From M3 sp964637445 (GTDB lineage Bacteria > Bacteroidota > Bacteroidia > Bacteroidales > Muribaculaceae), in assembly GCA_964637445.1 (NCBI GenBank), contig CAZWWS010000055.1, positions 1 through 15,115 on the forward strand: 15,115 nucleotides of DNA, given 5' to 3'. Shown here piece by piece: positions 1 to 5,277 of the stretch (positions within the stretch are counted from its first letter, which is position 1; each line of letters starts with the position of its first letter). The notes below the pieces were generated by a model that was given only the letters and a program-made list of their open reading frames with translations, did no database searches and had not been told where the DNA came from. The position numbers and the translations under genes were made by a program.

Positions 1-853
1 TTATTCCGCAAATTGTTGCCAAGGCGATCATCATATAACGATGCTTAGTGCTCATTTCTTCTTTAAGTTTAGAGTTGTTGGATGTTTCTATTATTGCGAC
101 TGTAAAATTATCGTGTCCTCCTCCTTTTTCTTTGCCAAGATTTTCAGTCTTAATGGTTAAGCTTTCTATAACTCCGGCTATTGCTCTTTTAGGATTGGCA
201 ACGATAGAGACAATGTCTTTTTCTGGTTGCATACCCCAAATACCATCGGTACACAACATAAATCGGTCTCCTTTTTCGTATGGTAGTTCTACAATTTCGG
301 GGAATACATTTTTGCCATGTCCAAGAGCTCGTGTTATTACATTTGATTGAGGGGACAAGCGAGCCTGTTCCTCTGCCTCAATTCGCTTTTTACCTTTTTT
401 ATCACTGCTAATGAGTTCAAACACCATTGAATGATCTAAGGTGCGATACTTTTTTACTCCACGTCTAAATTGATAAACTCGGCTATCTCCGACATGTGCA
501 ATTATTGCGGATTCTTCATTTATCAATAATGCAGTGACAGTAGTCCCCATTCCTTTATTTTGAGGATTCGATGCCACATTTTCCAATATTGCTGTGTGCG
601 CATTTCGGATAGCTTTACTCAAAATATCAATTCGTTCGATTGTCTTTGTGTTGCCAGCCACATTTTCGCTGATGGTTTGTGCGGCAATCATTGATGCCAA
701 TTTCCCACTTGGTCCTCCTCCCATTCCATCACAGACTAATATGAGTAAACCATGGCATGTTTCCCTTATCGCACATGTGTCTTGATTTTCTATTCGACCT
801 CCTATGTGCGAATCAGCATATCCGAAATATAACTCTGTCTTTATCTGTTTCAT
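1..853 (-). CDS. PP2C-family Ser/Thr protein phosphatase, C-terminus beyond window
   Basis: This is a metal-dependent (PPM/PP2C) phosphatase expected to remove phosphates placed by the two kinases encoded just upstream. The frame is open from the ATG at 853 to the window edge, about 284 residues. Visible family motifs are RIENQD (metal ligand D25), CDGMGGG (D42), GDSR (residues 122-125), CTDG (D203) and DNFT (D248). All four expected metal-ligand aspartates are present, so it should be active. After a short charged linker (KLKEEMSTKH) the sequence turns hydrophobic (YMMIALATICGI) at the edge, suggesting a C-terminal membrane segment with the catalytic domain in the cytoplasm. Its start codon overlaps the stop of the kinase gene as ATGA, which points to translational coupling. 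The protein end is not visible, so an extracytoplasmic tail cannot be excluded. The family call is very secure; substrates are inferred from context. Confidence 0.95.
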   Translation of the reverse strand, partial: MKQIKTELYFGYADSHIGGRIENQDTCAIRETCHGLLILVCDGMGGGPSGKLASMIAAQTISENVAGNTKTIERIDILSKAIRNAHTAILENVASNPQNKGMGTTVTALLINEESAIIAHVGDSRVYQFRRGVKKYRTLDHSMVFELISSDKKGKKRIEAEEQARLSPQSNVITRALGHGKNVFPEIVELPYEKGDRFMLCTDGIWGMQPEKDIVSIVANPKRAIAGVIESLTIKTENLGKEKGGGHDNFTVAIIETSNNSKLKEEMSTKHRYMMIALATICGI

Positions 854-1779
854 AATTGACTGATTATAATTGTGACAACCATCACAATGATTAGTATTAT
901 GCCAATGATTGTTGGTATTATCCACTTCTTGCATGGTTTTGGTTGTGCCAATGCTTGTCGTAGAGCCAATCTAAAATCTGAAATTCTCTGCCATCGCTCT
1001 TCTTTAGATGGACTGAGTGATTTCCTTAATACTCGCATTATAGGTTTGCTTACGCCTTGTATGTCGGGGATATTATTGCTACTGATATCCGATTTTATTC
1101 CGCCAAGTAATTCATAAATAGTAGCTCCCAATTCATATACATCGGTTGCATAATCTAAGTTCGTGACAGAAGCCCCATTCTCAATGTATTGCTCCGGAGC
1201 GGCGTATCCTGGTGTTCCCAATAATCCGGCCGATGAAATGTCGAATGATGTCTCTGCTTGCGCGATGCCAAGATCCATCAGTCTTACGTTTTTTCCATTT
1301 TCGACCATTATATTTGAAGGCTTGATGTCAAGGTGTAAAATGTTATGGCTATGAATGTATTCAAGAGCATCCATTATTGGAAACATTAGATTAAGTACGC
1401 GAGCCACACCATCGGGTCTATTAAGAATGTTTGTTTCATTAATAAACTGATCGATCGTTATTCCGGGAACAAAATTGCTGATAATGAATATGGGACCGCG
1501 ATGCTCTTGCCATTCACAATATCCGAGCATTTCGACCAAATTTGGGTGGCAAAATTGCATTTCGGCTTCTTGACGTGCACGAGCGCGAATACTCGGAACA
1601 TTTGAAAATCTGTCAGCGACACGTTTTATCGCAACGCGCATCCCCGATTGATGTTCGCGCCCAAGGTAAACCGTTCCCATCGCCCCACTTCCTAACGGAT
1701 CGAGGCGTTCGTCATACCAATACCATGTATTGCCGACATTAAGCCAAATTTGACTTCCTTTTTGGTAAACACTCGACAT
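850..1779 (-). CDS. Short Hanks-type Ser/Thr kinase with C-terminal membrane anchor
   Basis: This is a 309-residue Ser/Thr protein kinase. The glycine loop GSGAMG lies at residues 30-35, the ATP lysine is K52 (VAIK), and a likely C-helix glutamate is E71. The catalytic loop HLDIKPSN has D151 and N156, the metal-binding motif is DLG (D169), and GTPGYAAPEQ marks the activation segment. The catalytic loop reads HLD rather than HRD, so this is a non-RD kinase; such kinases often do not rely on activation-loop phosphorylation. Residues 286-309 are one hydrophobic segment that ends the protein, so the kinase looks tail-anchored with no outside sensor domain. The gene starts 11 bp after the larger kinase gene and its stop overlaps the phosphatase start. 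It may act as a second tier of signalling or a regulator of the larger kinase; that role is inference. Confidence 0.95.
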   Translation of the reverse strand: MSSVYQKGSQIWLNVGNTWYWYDERLDPLGSGAMGTVYLGREHQSGMRVAIKRVADRFSNVPSIRARARQEAEMQFCHPNLVEMLGYCEWQEHRGPIFIISNFVPGITIDQFINETNILNRPDGVARVLNLMFPIMDALEYIHSHNILHLDIKPSNIMVENGKNVRLMDLGIAQAETSFDISSAGLLGTPGYAAPEQYIENGASVTNLDYATDVYELGATIYELLGGIKSDISSNNIPDIQGVSKPIMRVLRKSLSPSKEERWQRISDFRLALRQALAQPKPCKKWIIPTIIGIILIIVMVVTIIISQL

Positions 1780-1790
1780 TGTTGGGTGAT

Positions 1791-3416
1791 TTAATGTTCA
1801 TTCATTGGTTCACATTTTGATATCCACTCCTCACAACGAGATATGTATGTTTTGTCGTTCGCTTTTTCGGCCATACCTTTCCCAATGCTGAAATACTCGT
1901 GCGCTTTCGTTAAATCTCTAACCTCAGAAAATGATGGCTGACCTACGAGATGTATACATCCCATTCCGTACAACGATTTGTAATCTGTGCTATCAAGCAT
2001 ATAAGCCTTGCGATACATTTCTTCAGCAAGCTGATAATCTTTAGCTATATATTTTTCGGCATTTCTTAAAACAATGGAATCTAAATCTCGGTGCAAGTAT
2101 ACGCATGCCATTGTAAATGCTGCAGTGGACGAAGATTTATAGCCTTTTGATGTTACTCGCTTCAACTCCGCCATTCCATGTGAAAATTTTGAGGAATCAG
2201 ATAGCATGGCTATTGCTTCTTCGATTATCTTACCTGAACTTTTGATGTCTACACCAGTAAGCGAGTCACGTTTTACAATAGCTTCCTTTGAGTCTATAAT
2301 AACATTTAGTAGACTATCAGTTCGCACTGCTATAAGATGAGTGTCTGTGTCCAATCCGTTGTCATCATTCGACAGACTTCCAAATGCAATAATTAAACCG
2401 ACAATTATTCCAATTGCTGCAACTCCAGCTTTAATCATGGGAATTGGATTCTTCCTTCCGACTGATGCAGATGTGCCTTGACTCTGCTTTAGTTGCTTTT
2501 CGACCTGCTCAAGAGCTACGCGAAATTCAGCTGCCGATTGATATCGGTCTGATTGTTTTTTAGATGTTGCTCGTTTTATTATTTGTCGGATGTTTTTGTC
2601 TTTTACATTTTGCAGAGGCATTTTATTATTAATCTGCATTTGCAATATTTCGTGAGTGGGACCATTGAAAGGTAACGAACCAGTCATGAGTTGGTACAAC
2701 ATTATTCCGATTGCATATACATCAGTCGTTTCATTTTGATGAGCCAAATCTCCTATAGCCAACTCAGGTGCCGCGTATGCAGCTTTGCCCATAAACTGTC
2801 CGGCAGTAGTCAATTGATGATCTTCTGTATTCAGTGTTGATAACTGCTTGGAAATACCGAAATCAATCAACTTGATTTTGCTATCAGATGTTACCATTAC
2901 ATTGCTCGGATCGATGTCTCTATGGATATATCCGTTGTCATGTAAGGCCATGATGCCCGATAGAATATTCTTGGTTATCAGTATCGCAAACGACGTGCGA
3001 TTATTGTTGTATAAATCTAATAGTTCTTGGGCAAACCTGACATTATCTCCTTGATTATCTGTAGTTTTTCCTTTAAGTAAATCAAATAGCATTACACCAT
3101 GAAGCAATTCGCTAACGACATGGTAGCGTTTGGAGTTTGAATCCTCCAACTCAATAAATCCAAGCATCTCCACAAGATTCTCGTTATTTATCTGTATTGA
3201 TGCCTCTCGGCGCGAACGCTCAATTGATGCGGCAGGTAGGTCGTCAAACAAGAATTTTATAGCAACCTCTCGGCGCATTCCGGTCTTGCTATCGACTCTA
3301 ATTCCTTTGAATACTTGTCCCATTCCCCCCACTCCTAATGGGGGATTATTGGTGTCTACTTCATAATAAATGCCGGCCGATAGCTCGTTATTTCCGTAAA
3401 TTTTGACGATTGACAT
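1791..3416 (-). CDS. Transmembrane Ser/Thr kinase with extracytoplasmic TPR-like C-terminus
   Basis: This is a 541-residue Hanks-type kinase. The N-terminal kinase domain (about 18-305) has the glycine loop GVGGMG (28-33), K54 in VAIK, E71, catalytic D167 in HRD, N172, DFG (D185) and AAPEL near 215-219. The lysine normally two residues after the catalytic Asp is replaced by Asp: the loop reads HRDIDPSN, with D169 where K is expected. A juxtamembrane linker is followed by one membrane span at about 328-347. The remaining roughly 195 residues should lie outside the cytoplasmic membrane and end in helical repeats of TPR or Sel1 character (around LAEEMYRKAYMLDSTDYKSL). The topology resembles PknB/PpkA-type receptor kinases, with the outside part as a likely sensor or partner-binding module. 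The gene lies 2 bp after the FHA gene. The kinase call is secure; activity is slightly uncertain because of D169, and the ligand is unknown. Confidence 0.95.
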   Translation of the reverse strand: MSIVKIYGNNELSAGIYYEVDTNNPPLGVGGMGQVFKGIRVDSKTGMRREVAIKFLFDDLPAASIERSRREASIQINNENLVEMLGFIELEDSNSKRYHVVSELLHGVMLFDLLKGKTTDNQGDNVRFAQELLDLYNNNRTSFAILITKNILSGIMALHDNGYIHRDIDPSNVMVTSDSKIKLIDFGISKQLSTLNTEDHQLTTAGQFMGKAAYAAPELAIGDLAHQNETTDVYAIGIMLYQLMTGSLPFNGPTHEILQMQINNKMPLQNVKDKNIRQIIKRATSKKQSDRYQSAAEFRVALEQVEKQLKQSQGTSASVGRKNPIPMIKAGVAAIGIIVGLIIAFGSLSNDDNGLDTDTHLIAVRTDSLLNVIIDSKEAIVKRDSLTGVDIKSSGKIIEEAIAMLSDSSKFSHGMAELKRVTSKGYKSSSTAAFTMACVYLHRDLDSIVLRNAEKYIAKDYQLAEEMYRKAYMLDSTDYKSLYGMGCIHLVGQPSFSEVRDLTKAHEYFSIGKGMAEKANDKTYISRCEEWISKCEPMNEH

Positions 3417-3418
3417 AT

Positions 3419-4090
3419 TTAGAGAAATTGTGTTTGTCCTGATATGGGATTGTTGTCTCCGTCAAGAGACAAGGTGCCATTTTCTACTCTGTTATTGTGA
3501 TCGTAGAATGAGTTTGTCGCATTCGGGTCTTGGAATGGAGGTGGTATTGCTCCCGGCTCTTGATTATCGGTCGAACGAAAGTTTTTGGATACCTCTAATC
3601 CCATATCTTCTGCGTTAATCAGTATGAATAAAAGTTTATAATTGTCACCAATGGTTATTATGTCTGAGTTTTTGCATTCGTGGGAATCATAGCCTAATTC
3701 TTCATCATTGACAAATAGCCCGTTTTTGCTGCCTTCATCTCTTATTGAGGCAATAACTTTTTTTGTGGTTTTCATCTGCTTTACATTTAGTGATGCATGA
3801 CGACTGGATACAGTTTCTTCTTTTAAGCAAATATCGCAGTCTTCACTTCTTCCAATTGTGTTACTGCCGATATGAATTGGCCAATATTCTCCTATGCCAA
3901 AGCGAGAAATTGAATACAAAAATCCAACGACAGGTGAGCGGTTGATGCCTTGGGAATTGTCGGGATTTACGTTGGGGGCGTTATTGTCGTTCATTCCGGG
4001 TACAATTGTATTATGGTTGCCATTTCCCGGAGCTACACGAGCATATGGGTTGTTATTTCCTATTCCTGGTACGTTCGTTTTTTTTGACAT
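3419..4090 (-). CDS. FHA-domain phosphothreonine-binding protein
   Basis: This is a 223-residue soluble protein with one forkhead-associated domain, the module that reads phosphothreonine. The FHA core spans about residues 65-165, with GR at 80-81, the phosphate-contact motif SSRHA at 95-99, and KNG followed by FVN at 122-128. Residues 1-52 are Asn/Gly/Pro-rich and look disordered. They carry two copies of a T-x-V-P-G motif (T5 and T28) and a related VAPG. The C-terminal 35 residues are also low in complexity and end in QTQFL (T220). These threonines are reasonable candidates for phosphorylation by the neighbouring kinases, giving self-binding or partner binding; this is inference. No signal peptide or membrane span is seen. 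It is the first gene of the operon, and its leader lacks a clear Shine-Dalgarno site, as is usual in Bacteroidetes. Confidence 0.92.
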   Translation of the reverse strand: MSKKTNVPGIGNNNPYARVAPGNGNHNTIVPGMNDNNAPNVNPDNSQGINRSPVVGFLYSISRFGIGEYWPIHIGSNTIGRSEDCDICLKEETVSSRHASLNVKQMKTTKKVIASIRDEGSKNGLFVNDEELGYDSHECKNSDIITIGDNYKLLFILINAEDMGLEVSKNFRSTDNQEPGAIPPPFQDPNATNSFYDHNNRVENGTLSLDGDNNPISGQTQFL

Positions 4091-4180
4091 GGTAAATGAT
4101 ATGTTTTATTGTTAGTGATTAGTTCCTATTAGTGAAGTTCAGCAATATTGACTTTTTTAATTACTGTTGACATATTTCTA

Positions 4181-4209
4181 CAAATATATATATATATATA
4201 TATATGCAA
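4181..4209 (-). promoter_or_regulatory. Predicted promoter of the FHA-kinase-phosphatase operon
   Basis: On the minus strand, TATATTTG (4188 to 4181) matches the Bacteroidetes -7 consensus TAnnTTTG. A TTG (4209 to 4207) lies 18 bp upstream, at the -33 position. The predicted transcript would begin near 4174, leaving a leader of roughly 85 bases before the FHA start codon. Most of the spacer between the two boxes is the AT repeat listed separately. No competing promoter of equal quality was seen upstream of 4090. Confidence 0.6.
4184..4205. repeat. (AT)11 dinucleotide tract inside promoter spacer
   Basis: Eleven perfect AT units run from 4184 to 4205. On the minus strand the tract supplies the first half of the -7 box and all but one base of the spacer up to the -33 element. 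Gain or loss of one unit would change the spacer by 2 bp. Dinucleotide tracts placed this way are known phase-variation switches, such as the TA tract between the Haemophilus hif promoters. Switching here is inferred; the repeat itself is directly visible. Confidence 0.97.
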
Positions 4210-4247
4210 GAAATATTTAAGCTGTTAAGCAACTTTAACAATCTGTT

Positions 4248-4275
4248 GGGCGCGGATTAGTATAATGGCACTAAC
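4248..4275 (+). other. Possible tRNA 5'-end remnant (acceptor strand plus D-arm)
   Basis: On the plus strand a seven-base acceptor-like strand GGGCGCG is followed by GA at the positions of bases 8-9. Then comes a D-stem TTAG/CTAA closing a ten-base loop TATAATGGCA that contains the conserved GG. The spacing fits a tRNA 5' part exactly. No anticodon arm, T-arm or matching acceptor 3' strand follows; the sequence runs straight into the tRNA-Leu terminator on the other strand. It could be a remnant of a lost or disrupted tRNA gene, or chance. Confidence 0.3.
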
Positions 4276-4277
4276 GT

Positions 4278-4315
4278 AAAAAGCACCGGAAGCTTCAATC
4301 GAAGCTCCCGGTGCT
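4278..4315 (-). terminator. Intrinsic terminator after tRNA-Leu
   Basis: Read on the minus strand, 4315 to 4282 form a hairpin with an outer 8-bp arm (AGCACCGG/CCGGTGCT), one mismatched pair, an inner 6-bp arm (AGCTTC/GAAGCT as read on the plus strand) and a 4-base loop. A run of five Ts follows. It lies directly downstream of the tRNA and should end both tRNA transcription and any read-through from the efflux operon, insulating the kinase operon. Confidence 0.88.
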
Positions 4316-4318
4316 CTG

Positions 4319-4400
4319 TGCGCATGAAGGGACTCGAACCCCCACGTCTCACGACACTAGATCCTAAGTCTAGCGCGGCTACCAATTACGCCACATGCGC
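4319..4400 (-). tRNA. tRNA-Leu (anticodon UAG)
   Basis: Read from 4400 to 4319 the sequence folds as a class II tRNA. The acceptor stem is GCGCATG/CATGCGC. A D-arm containing AATTGGTAG follows. The anticodon stem CTAGA/TCTAG encloses loop CTTAGGA with anticodon TAG. A long variable arm of the Leu/Ser type and a T-arm with GGTTCGAGTCC complete the fold. The discriminator base is A, as leucyl-tRNA synthetase requires. The terminal CCA is not encoded. It has its own promoter upstream and a terminator downstream. Confidence 0.97.
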
Positions 4401-4413
4401 GCTTTTGTGGATG

Positions 4414-4445
4414 CAAAGGTAGTAAGAGTTGCGCTACTTTCCAAA
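4414..4445 (-). promoter_or_regulatory. Promoter of tRNA-Leu
   Basis: On the minus strand TTTG (4445 to 4442) and TACCTTTG (4421 to 4414) are separated by 20 bp, a near-perfect match to the Bacteroidetes -33/-7 promoter. The predicted start point is a few bases before the mature tRNA end at 4400. No hairpin terminator is visible between the PII-like gene (stop at 4486) and this promoter. Confidence 0.8.
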
Positions 4446-4485
4446 TTTTAGGACCACTTTTGTGTCGATTTTTTGTTTTGAGGGG

Positions 4486-4779
4486 TTAAATGGTTTGTTC
4501 TATGGTCCATACGAATGCTCTCAGCCCGAGTTTGGGGGTGGCGAGATCCATTTCGTGCAGTGCGCTAAGCACTGTGTCGACGCGGTGGTCTTCCACCATA
4601 ACCATCATTGCCGATGCCAGCGAGGGCCAAGCGTGAGAGCCATAATGGGGCTCTCCGCTTACGCTGCCTCTGCCTTGTACTTCTTGCCAGGCGGTAAATC
4701 CTCGGCAATTGTTTTTTTCGAGCATGGTGACGATGCGCTCGTAGTATGCTTGGTCGAATGCTATAAATATTGCTTTCAT
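4486..4779 (-). CDS. PII-like small protein linked to RND efflux operon
   Basis: This 97-residue protein starts MKAIFIAFDQ and has the compact alternating beta-alpha-beta pattern of the PII-like superfamily. An N-terminal strand (residues 2-8) and helix are followed by a glycine-rich loop-like stretch with GRGSVSGEPHYGSHAWP, then a strand (AMMVMVED), a helix (VDTVLSALHEMD) and a final strand (LRAFVWTIEQ). The loop sits where PII proteins carry the ligand- or partner-binding T-loop. The start is 12 bp after the pump gene stop, so it is very probably the last gene of the same transcript. Small PII-like proteins (for example DUF3240) occur beside metal-efflux RND genes in other phyla. By analogy it may sense a ligand and modulate the pump; this is inference. 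The fold assignment is from pattern, not a search. Confidence 0.75.
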   Translation of the reverse strand: MKAIFIAFDQAYYERIVTMLEKNNCRGFTAWQEVQGRGSVSGEPHYGSHAWPSLASAMMVMVEDHRVDTVLSALHEMDLATPKLGLRAFVWTIEQTI

Positions 4780-4791
4780 AATGATTTAGGA

Positions 4792-5136
4792 TTATTTTTT
4801 AGATGTTAGAGCTTTGCGCAAGGCTTTGCGTTGACGTTTTACTCCTACAGCGGCAAACATACAATACATTGCCGGAACGTAGAATAGAGTCAATAGGGTA
4901 GAGAAGGTAAGACCTCCGATCACGGCTACACCCATCGGCTGCCACATCTCGGCGCCTTGACCTGAGCTGACTGCCATCGGCACCATACCGAGGATAGTGG
5001 TCAAGGCGGTCATGATGATAGGACGCAGACGAGATTCGCCTCCATCTACCACAGCCGAGCGAATCGACATGCCACGCTCGCGGTTGAGGGTGATGTAGTC
5101 GATAAGCACGATACCATTCTTCACTACGATACCGAT
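4792..5136 (-). CDS. RND efflux pump, C-terminal part (split by scaffold gap)
   Basis: This is the final 114 codons of the pump gene, in frame from the edge of the gap at 5136. It begins IGIVVKNGIVLIDY, the conserved transmembrane segment 10 motif whose lysine (codon 5121-5119) corresponds to Lys940 of the AcrB proton relay. It continues through RPIIMTALTTILGMVPMA (segments 11-12) and ends in a basic tail. The GTG at 5124 is an internal valine codon, not a start. Joined at this lysine codon to the N-terminal part that ends at 5260, it gives a continuous protein of 1040 residues, the normal size for AcrB/HAE1-type pumps. The gene is therefore probably intact in the organism. The PII-like gene follows 12 bp after the stop. 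Confidence 0.93.
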   Translation of the reverse strand: MGIVVKNGIVLIDYITLNRERGMSIRSAVVDGGESRLRPIIMTALTTILGMVPMAVSSGQGAEMWQPMGVAVIGGLTFSTLLTLFYVPAMYCMFAAVGVKRQRKALRKALTSKK

Positions 5137-5146
5137 NNNNNNNNNN
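5137..5146. other. Assembly gap (10 Ns)
   Basis: Ten consecutive Ns inside the pump gene mark a scaffold join of unknown true length. The flanking duplicated sequence indicates the two contigs actually overlap, so the real gap is probably negative. Confidence 0.99.
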
Positions 5147-5277
5147 CAAGAGGGAAGTTGAAAAAATAAAAAATTTTTTTAAAAAGGCATCAGATGGAAC
5201 ATTATTACTTCAAAACAGCAGAATTTGCTGCTCTTTGCGGAGTAAAAAAGGATACCCTTCTTCACTACGATACCGAT
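5147..5277 (+). pseudogene. Fragment of a MerR-family regulator gene, probably foreign to this locus
   Basis: An ATG at 5194 opens a frame reading MEHYYFKTAEF then AALCGVKKDTLLHYD, the typical start of a MerR-type DNA-binding domain (helix-turn-helix plus the conserved KDTLxHYD turn). The match persists to about 5271. After that the frame continues as antisense pump sequence and stops at 5334, so only about 26 codons are regulator-like. An A/T-rich leader lies upstream. The MerR codons for DTLLHYD coincide with the duplicated sequence shared with the pump gene, so the switch from one gene to the other falls inside a short stretch both share. Most likely this is a misassembled contig tip from another genome or locus, not a gene at this place. 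Confidence 0.75.

Larger units (their letters stand above)
5110..5277. repeat. Duplicated 27-bp sequence flanking the scaffold gap
   Basis: Positions 5110-5136 and 5251-5277 are direct copies with one mismatch (A at 5116, C at 5257). The last 20 bases are identical. Both copies encode the same pump codons around the lysine of transmembrane segment 10. The duplication is what two overlapping contig ends look like when they are joined with Ns instead of being merged. A genuine insertion with flanking repeats is the less likely alternative. Confidence 0.9.

Noticed and set aside
1..4090. Type VI secretion regulatory locus (PpkA/PppA/Fha)
   Set aside because: The component types match, but no secretion structural gene is present in the window, so only the general similarity is reported.
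4429..4809. Plus-strand 126-codon open frame opposite the PII-like gene
   Set aside because: It overlaps the tRNA promoter and the antisense of the PII-like gene, and its composition (Cys/His-rich, no domain) fits a chance frame.
4792..5124. A separate 110-residue protein starting at GTG 5124
   Set aside because: The GTG is an internal valine codon of the pump; the sequence begins within transmembrane segment 10 and belongs to the split RND gene.
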